Below are positions 38,954 to 47,914 of a stretch of 64,000 nt of DNA, one piece after another. Every line of letters begins with the position of its first letter. Position 1 is the stretch's first letter. Made by a program: the position numbers and the translations under genes. The notes below the pieces were generated by a model. It made no database searches, was not told the DNA's origin, and saw only the letters and a program-made list of their open reading frames with translations. The stretch comes from Gluconacetobacter diazotrophicus PA1 5 (lineage in GTDB: Bacteria > Pseudomonadota > Alphaproteobacteria > Acetobacterales > Acetobacteraceae), in contig NC_010125.1 in NCBI RefSeq assembly GCF_000067045.1, forward strand, positions 2,718,001 through 2,782,000, written 5' to 3'.

Positions 38954-39727
38954 TCAGAATGCGCGGTCGAGATGAATGTAGCCGCCATCCACGACGACCC
39001 ATTGTCCCGTGGTGTGCGACGATACGGGTGAGAGCAGGAAGACCACGCTGTCCGCGATCTCGCGCGGCGTGGTCATGCGCCGCCCAAGCGGGATGCGCGC
39101 CTTGACCGCCCGGAGCTTTTCCTCCCGGTCGGCAAAACCGTCGAGCCAACTGTCATATTGCGGTGTCCAGACCTCGGACGGAATGACGGCGTTCACGCGG
39201 ATCAGGTCGGCGGCCAGCGTCACGGCCCATTCCCGGGTCAGCGAAAGCATTCCCCCTTTCGCCGCCGCGTAACCGCTTGTGCCGCCCTGCCCCGTCAGCG
39301 CGGCCTTGGACGCGATATTGACGACGCTGCCGCCCCCATCGCGCAGGCAGGGCAGCGCGTGATGCAGCATGGTATAGCAATGCACCAGGTTCGCGTTCAG
39401 CGACCGGCGGAAGGCATCCGGCCCCGCTTCGATGCTGACGGAATCATTGGTGCCGGCATTGTTCACCAGCCCGTCGATCCTGCCATGCGTTTCCACGATA
39501 TGACGGACGGCGCTCGCGCAGGCGCCGTCCTCGGTCAGGTCCGCCTGATGAAAGCTCGCGCGCGGCTGCCGCGCGCGCAGGCGCGCCATGAAGTGCGGAT
39601 CGGGCGCGAATTTCCCCACGATCGCGGGCACCGCACCCTCTTCGGCAAGCACCTCCGAAATCGCGGCCCCGATCCCCGAGGCACCGCCCGTCACGATAAC
39701 GACATGCCCGGTCAGGCGAAGATCCAT
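38954..39727 (-). CDS. SDR dehydrogenase, L-fucose dehydrogenase type
   Basis: This 257-residue SDR has cofactor loop TGGASGIG, NAG motif NNAGTNDS, and Tyr-Lys motif YAAAKGG. The segment KARIPLGRRMTTPREIAD followed by SSHTTGQWVVVDGGYIHLD closely follows bacterial L-fucose dehydrogenases. It oxidises L-fucose to the 1,5-lactone. It lies 8 bp after the fuconate dehydratase gene, and all steps needed after it are in the same operon. Confidence 0.86.
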   Translation of the reverse strand: MDLRLTGHVVIVTGGASGIGAAISEVLAEEGAVPAIVGKFAPDPHFMARLRARQPRASFHQADLTEDGACASAVRHIVETHGRIDGLVNNAGTNDSVSIEAGPDAFRRSLNANLVHCYTMLHHALPCLRDGGGSVVNIASKAALTGQGGTSGYAAAKGGMLSLTREWAVTLAADLIRVNAVIPSEVWTPQYDSWLDGFADREEKLRAVKARIPLGRRMTTPREIADSVVFLLSPVSSHTTGQWVVVDGGYIHLDRAF

Positions 39728-39735
39728 GATGACAC

Positions 39736-41016
39736 CTACGGGGCCCGATGCAGGAAGGTGCGCAGCGTGTCGGCTTTCATGCGGACCGAAAAACCCGGTG
39801 CCAGCGGCGGCATGTACCGTGCGCCGCGCACCACGCAGGGATCGGTGAAATGTTCATGCAGATGATCGACATATTCAATTACACGGCCCGCCATGCTTCC
39901 GGAAATCGCGGCGTAGTCGATCATCGAAAAATGCTGGACATATTCGCACAATCCGACCCCCCCCGCATGGGGGCAGACCGGCAGGCCGTATTTGTCGGCC
40001 ATCAGCAGGATTGCCAGGATTTCGTTCATCCCCCCCACCCGGCACGAGTCGATCTGGACCACGTCGATGGCCTGGCGCATGATGAACTGCTTGAACATCA
40101 CGCGATTCTGGCACATCTCGCCGGTAGCCACCGCGACGGGCGCGACGGCTTCGCGGATCGCGCGATGCGCCTCCACGTCGTCCGGTGACGTGGGTTCTTC
40201 GATAAACCACGGGTTGGCGAAGGACAGCGCACGAACCCATTCGATCGCCTGGTCCCGTTCCCAGACCTGGTTCGCGTCGATCATCAGCCGGCGGTCGGGA
40301 CCGATTTCCTCACGCGCGATCCATACCCGGCGGACATCATCCGCCAGATTCTGCCCGACCTTGAGCTTGATATGGGCGAATCCCGCCCGCACGGCATCGC
40401 GACAGAGGCCGCGCAGCTTGTCGTCGTCATAACCGAGCCAGCCGGCCGATGTCGTGTAGCAGGGATAACCATCGGCAAGCAGCGTCTCGATGCGCGCCCG
40501 CTTTCCGGCGGCACGATCGGTCAGGCGGTCCAGCGCCTCCTCGGGCGTGATGCAATCGGTCAGGTAGCGGAAGTCGATCGCGCGGACCAGTTCGGCGGGC
40601 GACATCTCCGCCACCAGTTGCCAGACGGGTTTTCCCTCGGCCCGCGCCCACAGGTCCCACACCGCGTTCACCACCGCGCCGGTCGCCATATGGATCACGC
40701 CCTTGTCCGGGCCGACCCAGCGCAACTGGCTGTCACCCGTCACATGGCGCCAGAATCGTCCCGGATTTTCCCTGATCCAGTCCAGGTCCAGGCCGACGAC
40801 AAGCGGCGCCAGCGCGCTGATGGCTGCGCAGCACAGTTCGTTGCCCCGGCCTATGGTGAAGGTCAGCCCGTATCCCTCGATCTGCGGATCGTCGGTCTGG
40901 AGGGTCACATAGGCGGCGGAATAGTCCGGGTCCGGATTCATGGCGTCCGACCCGTCGAGCCGGGCGGATGTCGGAAAGCGGATATCGAACACGCGCAGGC
41001 CGGTGATCCGGGTCAT
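39736..41016 (-). CDS. L-fuconate dehydratase (enolase superfamily)
   Basis: This 426-residue enzyme removes water from L-fuconate to give 2-keto-3-deoxy-L-fuconate. Superfamily catalytic elements are present: HIKLKVGQNLADDVRR with the KxK bases, metal aspartate in RLMIDANQVWERDQA, glutamates in WFIEEPTSPDD and ATGEMCQN, and the catalytic histidine in VCPHAGGVGLCEYVQH. The opening TGLRVFDIRFPTSARLDGSDAMN is typical of FucD/ENOSF1. The ATG at 41016 overlaps the FAH stop by 4 bp; the longer frame from 41262 was rejected. Confidence 0.93.
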   Translation of the reverse strand: MTRITGLRVFDIRFPTSARLDGSDAMNPDPDYSAAYVTLQTDDPQIEGYGLTFTIGRGNELCCAAISALAPLVVGLDLDWIRENPGRFWRHVTGDSQLRWVGPDKGVIHMATGAVVNAVWDLWARAEGKPVWQLVAEMSPAELVRAIDFRYLTDCITPEEALDRLTDRAAGKRARIETLLADGYPCYTTSAGWLGYDDDKLRGLCRDAVRAGFAHIKLKVGQNLADDVRRVWIAREEIGPDRRLMIDANQVWERDQAIEWVRALSFANPWFIEEPTSPDDVEAHRAIREAVAPVAVATGEMCQNRVMFKQFIMRQAIDVVQIDSCRVGGMNEILAILLMADKYGLPVCPHAGGVGLCEYVQHFSMIDYAAISGSMAGRVIEYVDHLHEHFTDPCVVRGARYMPPLAPGFSVRMKADTLRTFLHRAP

Positions 41017-41858
41017 GCCGCCCCCCTGACATATTGCTGCTGGATCCCAAGTCCCTCGATGCCCAGGCGCACGGTCTGTCCCGGCCGGAGATAGACCGGC
41101 GGCCGCTGGCCGAGCCCGACGCCCGGGGGTGTTCCTGTCGAGATGATGTCGCCGGGCTGCAGGCTCATGAACCGGCTGCAATAGGACACGATCGTGTCCA
41201 CGCCGAAGATCATGGTCCGCGTGTTGCCGTTCTGGTAGCGGTGGCCATCGACCTCCAGCCACATCGGCAGGGTTTGCGGGTCTTCGATGTCGTCCGTCGT
41301 GACCAGCCAGGGGCCGATCGGCCCGAAACCGTCATAGCCCTTGCCCTTGTCCCACGTTCCGCCCCGTTCGAGCTGCCATTCGCGTTCCGAGAGATCGTTG
41401 ACCACGCAATAGCCGGCGATATGCGCGCGGGCCTCACGCTCCGCGATGGCGCGTCCGCCCTTGCCGATCACGACCCCCAGCTCGACCTCCCAGTCTGTTT
41501 TGGTCGAGCCGGGGGGAATGCAAAGATCGTCGTACGGCCCGGCGATGGCGCTGGTCCATTTATTGAAGATAACGGGCTCTTCCGGAATGGGGCTGTCGGT
41601 TTCGGCCGCGTGATCCCTATAGTTCAGGCCGATGCAGATGAATTTTCCGACCGATCCGACACACGGACCGATACGCGCATCCACGGGCGCCAGCGGCAGG
41701 TGGCCGGGCACGAGCCGGGCCAGACGCGCCAGGGTATCCGGCAACAGCGCCGGCCCGGCGATGTCGGGCACGTGCGCCGACAGATCACGCACCCGCCCGT
41801 CTTCGTCAAGCAGGCCGGGACGCTCCGCCCCCTTCTCGCCAAATCTCAAAAGCTTCAT
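41013..41858 (-). CDS. Fumarylacetoacetate hydrolase family, 2,4-diketo-3-deoxy-L-fuconate hydrolase
   Basis: This 281-residue FAH-fold enzyme has metal residues in TDWEVELGVVIGKGGRAI. It also shows CIGLNYRDHAAE, YCVVNDLSEREWQ and GDIISTGTPPGVGLGQ. In this pathway it should split 2,4-diketo-3-deoxy-L-fuconate into pyruvate and L-lactate. The ATG at 41858 is 42 bp after the KDF dehydrogenase gene. The specific substrate is inferred from the operon. Confidence 0.88.
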   Translation of the reverse strand: MKLLRFGEKGAERPGLLDEDGRVRDLSAHVPDIAGPALLPDTLARLARLVPGHLPLAPVDARIGPCVGSVGKFICIGLNYRDHAAETDSPIPEEPVIFNKWTSAIAGPYDDLCIPPGSTKTDWEVELGVVIGKGGRAIAEREARAHIAGYCVVNDLSEREWQLERGGTWDKGKGYDGFGPIGPWLVTTDDIEDPQTLPMWLEVDGHRYQNGNTRTMIFGVDTIVSYCSRFMSLQPGDIISTGTPPGVGLGQRPPVYLRPGQTVRLGIEGLGIQQQYVRGAA

Positions 41859-41900
41859 GATGGACGCCTGCCTTGTTGTTGTTCTTGCGTCTTCCGGGTG

Positions 41901-42653
41901 TCAGTTGATGAATCCGCCATCGATGACCAGCGTGCTGCCGGTCACGAACGCGGCGGCGTCGGAGGCCAGATAGACTACGGCCTCGGCGATTTCATCGGCG
42001 GTGCCCAGGCGGCCCATGGGCTGGCGCGCGCGAAAGGCGCCCAGTGCCGCGTCCAGGTCGGTACCGCGCGCACGGGCCAGCGCCTCGACCCGGGCGCGCA
42101 GCGACGGGGTTTCGACGGTACCGGGGCAGACGGCGTTACAGCGGACATTGTGACGCACATAGTCCGTCGCGATCGATTTCGTCAGGCCGATCACGGCCGC
42201 CTTCGAGGCACCATAGGCGCAGCGGTCCGCCACGCCCTTCAGGCTCGACGCGACCGAGGCCATGTTGACGATCGCGCCGCCGCCGGCCGCGATCATGCCG
42301 GGCAGGAAGGCGCGGATCATCCGGAACATCGCCGTCACATTCAGGTCGAACGAGAACTGCCATTCCCGGTCCGTGCAGTCGAGCAGCGCGCCGTTCTGGA
42401 CCGTGCCGGCACAATTGAACAGCACGTCGACGGGACCGACCTGGCGCGCCACGTCGTCGATCGCCGCCGGGTCCATGACATCCAGCCGCAACGCGCGCCC
42501 CCCGGGTCCGAAATCGCCCCATGCCTCCATCACGCCGGGATCGATATCGGTTGCGATCACGCCCGCGCCCTCGCGAATGAAGGCCTCCACGGTCGCGCGA
42601 CCGATGCCGTTGGCTGCCGCCGTGATCAGAGCCCGTTTGCCCGCCAGTCGCAT
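41901..42653 (-). CDS. SDR dehydrogenase, 2-keto-3-deoxy-L-fuconate dehydrogenase type
   Basis: This 250-residue SDR has cofactor loop TAAANGIG, NAG motif FNCAGTVQNG, and Tyr-Lys motif YGASKAA. The blocks GALLDCTDREWQFSFDLNV, AIVNMASVASSLKGV and RCNAVCPGTVETPS are typical of the KDF dehydrogenase group. It oxidises 2-keto-3-deoxy-L-fuconate at C4. It is the first gene of the six-gene operon, directly downstream of two operator-like palindromes. Confidence 0.88.
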   Translation of the reverse strand: MRLAGKRALITAAANGIGRATVEAFIREGAGVIATDIDPGVMEAWGDFGPGGRALRLDVMDPAAIDDVARQVGPVDVLFNCAGTVQNGALLDCTDREWQFSFDLNVTAMFRMIRAFLPGMIAAGGGAIVNMASVASSLKGVADRCAYGASKAAVIGLTKSIATDYVRHNVRCNAVCPGTVETPSLRARVEALARARGTDLDAALGAFRARQPMGRLGTADEIAEAVVYLASDAAAFVTGSTLVIDGGFIN

Positions 42654-42695
42654 GACGATCCCGCCTTGTTATTGCTTTGGTGAATCTCCTATTAA

Positions 42696-42731
42696 ATTGG
42701 TCCGGCCAATGTCAAGATTGGTCAGACCAAT
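42696..42731. promoter_or_regulatory. Two GntR/FadR-type operators
   Basis: ATTGGTCCGGCCAAT (42696-42710) and the perfect palindrome ATTGGTCAGACCAAT (42717-42731) have centres 21 bp apart, two helical turns. The second contains TGGTCAGACCA, which fits the FadR-subfamily consensus TNGTNNNACNA. They lie between the fucose catabolic operon (start 42653) and the gntR-type gene (start 42790). Confidence 0.75.
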
Positions 42732-42789
42732 TTGCGACCCGCGCGATCACGCTTCAGCGAGGCCGGCGCGAGACGAGGACAGACGATAC

Positions 42790-43524
42790 ATGGCCGAAAG
42801 CGGCGCCAATCGCCGGCTCTACCAGCCGATTGCCCAGGCGATCCTGAAACTGATCGAGGCGGGCGACGTCCCGCCCGGACGGATGCTGCCGCCCGAGCGC
42901 GAACTGTCCGTCCGGTTCGGCGTCAGTCGCTCCACCGTGCGCGAGGCGATCATCGCGCTGGAGGTGATGGGCATTGTCGAGGTCCGGGTCGGCGCGGGCG
43001 TGATGGTGCTGGCGCCGGCGACGGCGCGTTCCAGCCTGGCGCGGACACGACTGCTGGAGCCCGATCCGGAACTGCCGGTGCCGATCGACCTGGAAACCGA
43101 GGTCCCGCCCTTCGACCTGCTGCAGGCGCGGCTGCTGATCGAACCGGAAACGGCGGCGCTGGCAGCGCAGAACGCGGGCCCGCGCGAGCGCGCGATGATC
43201 GAAGCGGCGTTCCGGCAGAATATCGCGGACAACGCCCGTGGGTCACGAACCCATCCGGGCGACCGCCTGTTTCACATCCGCATCGCGCAGGCCAGCGGCA
43301 ACAGCGCCTATGAACTGACGATCATGCTGCTGCTGGGCCATCGCTATGGCGACCTGTTCCGCCGTCTCCAGCAGCTTTATACCCCCCAGGACATGCCCGG
43401 CCGTTCCGAACACGAACATGCGGCGATACTGGAGGCGATCCTGGCGGCCGACCCGCCGCGCGCGCGCGAGGCGATGCGCCGGCACATCCAGGCGGTGATC
43501 GGGATATTCTCGCGCGACACCTGA
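42790..43524 (+). CDS. GntR-family (FadR subfamily) transcriptional regulator
   Basis: This 244-residue regulator has an N-terminal winged helix-turn-helix (LYQPIAQAILKLIEAGDVPPG, LPPERELSVRFGVSRSTVREA). The C-terminal FCD ligand domain carries metal-type histidines (LFHIRIAQASGN, RSEHEHAAILEAI, AMRRHIQAVI). It should bind the twin palindromes 60-95 bp upstream of its own start and repress both itself and the divergent fucose operon until a pathway intermediate binds. The ATG at 42790 was chosen because upstream frames run into the operators. Confidence 0.92.
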   Translation: MAESGANRRLYQPIAQAILKLIEAGDVPPGRMLPPERELSVRFGVSRSTVREAIIALEVMGIVEVRVGAGVMVLAPATARSSLARTRLLEPDPELPVPIDLETEVPPFDLLQARLLIEPETAALAAQNAGPRERAMIEAAFRQNIADNARGSRTHPGDRLFHIRIAQASGNSAYELTIMLLLGHRYGDLFRRLQQLYTPQDMPGRSEHEHAAILEAILAADPPRAREAMRRHIQAVIGIFSRDT

Positions 43525-43575
43525 CTGCCGATCCTGTAGGGCGTCAGGCGACCGATCGGCCATTCGCCACCAGCA

Positions 43576-44034
43576 TCATATCGACAACGGAAGCCCGGCC
43601 TCGGCCTTCACCTCCTCCATGACCGTGTAGGTATGGGTCTGCCGGACGCCCGGCAGGCGCGTCAGCGTCTTTCCAAGGAAATTGCGATACGCGCCCATGT
43701 CCCGGACGCGGGCCTTGATCAGGTAATCGAACCCGCCGGCGACCATATAGCATTCACGGACCTGCGGGATCGACTTGATCGCCTTTGCGAATTCATCGAA
43801 CAGGCCCGGGTCGGTGCGGTCCAGCGTGACCTGGATGAAGACCAGCAGACCCAGTTGCAGCGCCTCGGGGTCGAGGCGCGCCATATATCCCTGTATGATC
43901 CCGGCCTGTTCCAGCTTGCGCACCCTCTCCAGGGTCGCCGCCGGGCTGAGATGGATCAGGCGGGCGAGCTCGACGTTCGTGATGCGCCCGTCCTTCTGCA
44001 AATAGCCGAGAATCCTGCGATCCGCGTCGTCCAA
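43576..44034 (-). CDS. Lrp/AsnC-family regulator, probable PutR
   Basis: This 152-residue regulator has an N-terminal helix-turn-helix (DDADRRILGYLQKDGRITNVELARLIHLSPAATLERVRKL) and a C-terminal RAM ligand domain (VFIQVTLDRTDPGLFDEFAK, ECYMVAGGFDYLIKARV). It is divergent from putA across 140 bp that contain a long dyad. In alphaproteobacteria such Lrp-type PutR proteins activate putA in response to proline. Confidence 0.9.
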   Translation of the reverse strand: MDDADRRILGYLQKDGRITNVELARLIHLSPAATLERVRKLEQAGIIQGYMARLDPEALQLGLLVFIQVTLDRTDPGLFDEFAKAIKSIPQVRECYMVAGGFDYLIKARVRDMGAYRNFLGKTLTRLPGVRQTHTYTVMEEVKAEAGLPLSI

Positions 44035-44049
44035 GCGCCACCCCTTCCC

Positions 44050-44111
44050 CGAATATAATATGTCCGATCAGAGGTTCACCGTCCAAAATTCGGTAATATT
44101 TCTTATATTCG
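44050..44111. promoter_or_regulatory. Inverted repeat in the lrp-putA intergenic region
   Basis: CGAATATAA (44050-44058) and TTATATTCG (44103-44111) form a 9-bp inverted repeat spaced by 44 bp, in an AT-rich block between the divergent genes. AT-rich paired sites on the same DNA face suit an octameric Lrp-type activator. Confidence 0.5.
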
Positions 44112-44174
44112 ATACCTCGTTCGGTCACAACAGCGATACAGCGACGTTCAGGTTTCCGTTCGGACAGTGCCGCC

Positions 44175-47100
44175 ATGATCCAGCCTTTTGCGACCCTCGA
44201 TGCCGCCGTGCCTGCGCGATCCGCGCTGCGGCAGGCCATAACCGACCAGACGCGGGCACCCGAACCCGCATGCGTCGCGGCGCTGGCGCAGGCCGCCACC
44301 CTTCCCGCCTCGCTGTCGGCCGAGGTGCGGGACACCGCGACCCGGCTTGTCGGGGCACTGCGTCGTTCGGGTACGACGGGGCTGGTGCAAGGCCTGATCC
44401 GCGAATACGACCTGTCCACGCAGGAGGGCGTCGCCCTGATGTGCCTGGCCGAAGCCCTGCTTCGCATCCCTGACGATGCCACGCGCGACGCGCTGATCCG
44501 CGACAAGATCGGGCGCGGGCAGTGGCGCGGCCATGTAGGCAACGACGCCTCGCTCTTCGTCAATGCCGCCACATGGGGGCTGGTTTTTTCCGGCACGGTG
44601 CTGTCGCCGCACCAGACGGGCGGGCTGGCCGGAAGCCTGTCGAAGCTGGTCGCGCGCTGTGGCGAACCCGTGATCCGCCGGGGCGTGGACATGGCCATGC
44701 GCCTGATGGGCGCGCAATTCGTCACCGGCCAGACCATCGAGACCGCGCTGGGGAACAGCCGCCGGCTCAACGCGCGGGGCTTCCGCTATTCCTATGACAT
44801 GCTCGGGGAAGCCGCGACCACCGCCGCCGACGCCGCGCGCTATTATCGCGAGTACGAGCACGCCATCCATGCCATAGGCGGCGCGGCCCAGCGGCAGGGC
44901 GTCTATCGGGGACCGGGCATTTCGGTAAAGTTATCGGCCCTGCATCCCCGCTATTCCCGGTTGCAGCGCCAGCGCGCCATGACCGAACTGCTGCCGCGCC
45001 TGACGGCGCTGGCGCGGCTGGCCTGCTGCTATGACATCGGCTTCAATATCGATGCCGAAGAGGCGGACCGGCTGGAACTCTCGCTCGACCTGCTGGAGGC
45101 CCTGTGCTTCGACGACACGCTGGCGCCGTGGCAGGGTCTCGGCTTCGTCGTCCAGGCCTATCAGAAGCGCGCCCCCCTTGTTTTGGACTGGGTGATCGAC
45201 CTGGCGCGGCGCAGCCGGCGTCGCCTGATGATCCGGCTGGTGAAAGGCGCCTATTGGGACAGCGAGATCAAACGCGCACAGGTCGACGGCCTGACCGACT
45301 TTCCGGTCTTCACCACCAAGATCCATACCGACATCTGCTATATCGCCTGCGCAAGGACGCTGCTGGCGGCACCGGACGCGGTCTTTCCCCAGTTCGCCAC
45401 CCATAACGCGCAGACGCTCGCCACCATCCACGCGCTGGCCGGGCCGGACTTCACCGATGAACGCTACGAGTTCCAGTGCCTGCACGGCATGGGCGAGGCC
45501 CTGTACACGGAAGTGGTGGGGCCGGAAAAACTGAACCGGCCGGTACGCGTCTATGCCCCCGTCGGCACGCATGAAACCCTGCTGGCCTATCTCGTCCGCC
45601 GCCTGCTGGAAAACGGCGCGAATTCATCCTTCGTGAATCAAATCCAGGACAACGGCATCTCGATCGCCCAACTGACGGCGGACCCGGTCACGCGGCTGGA
45701 CCCGACGGCACGCAACGCCGCGATCCGCCTGCCCGCGGATCTGTATGCGCCGGAGCGGCAAAATTCGCGCGGCCTGGACCTGACCGACGAAAACACGCTC
45801 CGCGCCCTTGCCGCCGTCCTGCCCCGTTCCGGCATTCATGACGACACCGATGGCCAGCCCGTCGTGAATCCCGCCGACCACCGCGACATCGTCGGCCGGA
45901 TCGCCTTCACGACGCCGGAACAGGTGGATGCCGCCATCGGCCGCGCCGAAGACGCAGGCGCCGGCTGGTCCGGGACGCCGCCATCCGTTCGCGCCGCCAT
46001 CCTGGCGCGCGCCGCCGACGCGCTGGAGGCCGACATGCCGCGCCTTCTCGGCCTCATCGTGCGCGAAGCCGGCAGGTCGCTGCCGAACGCCGTGGCGGAA
46101 GTCCGCGAGGCCGTCGATTTCCTGCGCTATTACGGCGCGCAGGTTGCCGGGTCCTTCAGGAACGAGACCCATCGGCCTCTTGGCCCCGTGGCGTGCATCA
46201 GCCCGTGGAACTTTCCCCTGGCCATTTTCGTGGGCCAGGTTTCCGCCGCTCTGGCCGCCGGCAACACCGTCCTGGCCAAACCCGCGGAGGAAACGCCGCT
46301 GATCGCGCGCGCGGCCGTTCGCATCCTGCACGCGGCCGGCGTTCCGCCGGACGCCCTGCACCTGCTGCCCGGGGCCGGCGATGTCGGTGCGCGACTGGTG
46401 GGTGATCGCAGGGTGCGCGGCGTCGTGTTCACCGGGTCCACGGACGTGGCGCGCCTGATCCAGCGCCAGCTTGCCGCGCGCCTGAACCCGGACGGCACGC
46501 CGGTTCCCCTGATCGCGGAAACCGGCGGTCAGAATGCGCTGGTGGTCGACAGTTCGGCCCTGCCCGAACAGGTGGTCGCCGATGTCCTGTCCTCGGCCTT
46601 CGACAGCGCCGGACAACGCTGCAGCGCGCTGCGCGTCCTCTGCCTCCAGGACGACGGCGCCGAGCGTATCCTGACCATGCTGCGGGGCGCCATGGACGAA
46701 CTCTCGGTGGGCAACCCGGACCGCCTGGCGACGGATATCGGGCCGGTCATTTCAGCGGAGGCCCAGGCGCGCATCACCGCGCATATCGACACCCTGCGCG
46801 CACGGGGATACCGCATCCATCAGGCGCCCCTGCCGCCGGACTGCACGCACGGCACCTTCGTCGCGCCGACGATCATCGAGATCCCGGACATCGCCGTGCT
46901 GGACCGCGAAATCTTCGGGCCGGTCCTGCATGTCGTCCGGTTCGCGCGCAAGGACATGGCGCGCGTGCTGCGTGACATCAACGCCACCGGCTACGCCCTG
47001 ACCTTCGGCGTCCATTCCCGCATCGACGACACCATCGCCGCACTCACGTCCCGCGCGCAGGCCGGCAACATATACGTCAACCGCAACCTCGTGGGGGCCG

Positions 47101-47747
47101 TCGTCGGCGTGCAGCCGTTCGGCGGACACGGCCTGTCCGGAATCGGCCCGAAAGCGGGGGGACCGCTTTACCTGCGCCGCCTGCTGTCGCGCTGTCCAGT
47201 CCTGGACGGCGCCTTCGCACGACCCGTGCCCGAACCGGCGCGACTCTGCCGAAACTGGCTGCATTCCGCCCCTCCGGCCGGGGACGGACCGGGCTGCCCC
47301 GCGACCCCGCTCGGCACAACCATCACGCTGCCCGGCCCCGTGGGCGAGGAAAATATCTACAGCCTGACACCGCGCGGCACCGTCCTGTGCGCCGGCCCGA
47401 CCCCGCAGGCGGTGGCGCGGCAGGCCGAAGCGGCACTCGCCACCGGCAATCGCGCGGTCGTGCCGGCGGCGCTGCTGGCCGTCCTGCCGCCGCTGCCGGC
47501 CGGTCTTTCGTCCCGGATCGGCGCATTCCGGGACCCGGATATCATCGATGTTGCACTCTGCGATGGGACCGAGGGCGATCGCACCGCCCTGGGTATGAAC
47601 CTGGCCGGGCGCACCGGACCGATCGTCGGACTGCACACGCCCGGGCCGGACGGCGGCTATGCGCTGGAATGGCTGGTGCTGGAGCGGTCATGCAGCACGA
47701 ACACAACAGCGGCGGGCGGCAATGCCGCGCTAATGGCCGCGGGGTAG
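44175..47747 (+). CDS. putA: Bifunctional proline dehydrogenase / P5C dehydrogenase PutA
   Basis: This 1190-residue enzyme oxidises proline to glutamate in two steps with substrate channelling. The FAD-dependent PRODH half (roughly 170-480) shows GRGFRYSYDMLGEAA-like sequence, GPGISVKLSALHPRYS and RLVKGAYWDSEIKRAQ. The aldehyde dehydrogenase half (roughly 540-1030) has PVACISPWNFPLAIF, ETGGQNALVVDSS and the catalytic cysteine in SAGQRCSALRVL. There is no N-terminal ribbon-helix-helix domain, so it does not repress itself; control is left to the divergent Lrp-type gene. The C-terminal domain is present and fairly short. Confidence 0.95.
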   Translation: MIQPFATLDAAVPARSALRQAITDQTRAPEPACVAALAQAATLPASLSAEVRDTATRLVGALRRSGTTGLVQGLIREYDLSTQEGVALMCLAEALLRIPDDATRDALIRDKIGRGQWRGHVGNDASLFVNAATWGLVFSGTVLSPHQTGGLAGSLSKLVARCGEPVIRRGVDMAMRLMGAQFVTGQTIETALGNSRRLNARGFRYSYDMLGEAATTAADAARYYREYEHAIHAIGGAAQRQGVYRGPGISVKLSALHPRYSRLQRQRAMTELLPRLTALARLACCYDIGFNIDAEEADRLELSLDLLEALCFDDTLAPWQGLGFVVQAYQKRAPLVLDWVIDLARRSRRRLMIRLVKGAYWDSEIKRAQVDGLTDFPVFTTKIHTDICYIACARTLLAAPDAVFPQFATHNAQTLATIHALAGPDFTDERYEFQCLHGMGEALYTEVVGPEKLNRPVRVYAPVGTHETLLAYLVRRLLENGANSSFVNQIQDNGISIAQLTADPVTRLDPTARNAAIRLPADLYAPERQNSRGLDLTDENTLRALAAVLPRSGIHDDTDGQPVVNPADHRDIVGRIAFTTPEQVDAAIGRAEDAGAGWSGTPPSVRAAILARAADALEADMPRLLGLIVREAGRSLPNAVAEVREAVDFLRYYGAQVAGSFRNETHRPLGPVACISPWNFPLAIFVGQVSAALAAGNTVLAKPAEETPLIARAAVRILHAAGVPPDALHLLPGAGDVGARLVGDRRVRGVVFTGSTDVARLIQRQLAARLNPDGTPVPLIAETGGQNALVVDSSALPEQVVADVLSSAFDSAGQRCSALRVLCLQDDGAERILTMLRGAMDELSVGNPDRLATDIGPVISAEAQARITAHIDTLRARGYRIHQAPLPPDCTHGTFVAPTIIEIPDIAVLDREIFGPVLHVVRFARKDMARVLRDINATGYALTFGVHSRIDDTIAALTSRAQAGNIYVNRNLVGAVVGVQPFGGHGLSGIGPKAGGPLYLRRLLSRCPVLDGAFARPVPEPARLCRNWLHSAPPAGDGPGCPATPLGTTITLPGPVGEENIYSLTPRGTVLCAGPTPQAVARQAEAALATGNRAVVPAALLAVLPPLPAGLSSRIGAFRDPDIIDVALCDGTEGDRTALGMNLAGRTGPIVGLHTPGPDGGYALEWLVLERSCSTNTTAAGGNAALMAAG

Positions 47748-47783
47748 GGTACGCAATCTTGCGAAATCTGACAGCAGGCCAGG

Positions 47784-47879
47784 ATGTCGCATCCACAATA
47801 CACGGCCTACGAGGCCGCCGCCCCTTCCTTCAACCTGGTTCGTGGGCCGCTGGACGACCTTGTCGATGGCGAGCATTAA
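47784..47879 (+). CDS. Possible 31-residue small ORF
   Basis: An ATG-to-TAA frame of 31 codons (begins MSHPQYTAYEAAAP, contains FNLVRGPLDDLVDGEH) lies between putA and the LysR gene. It has a protein-like composition and a weak AGG site. It may be a truncated gene start or a small peptide; I do not recognise it. The remaining bases of this 167-bp gap show nothing else. Confidence 0.25.
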   Translation: MSHPQYTAYEAAAPSFNLVRGPLDDLVDGEH

Positions 47880-47914
47880 TCTTGATTTCCATAAAATTAT
47901 CAAATACCAGCGGA

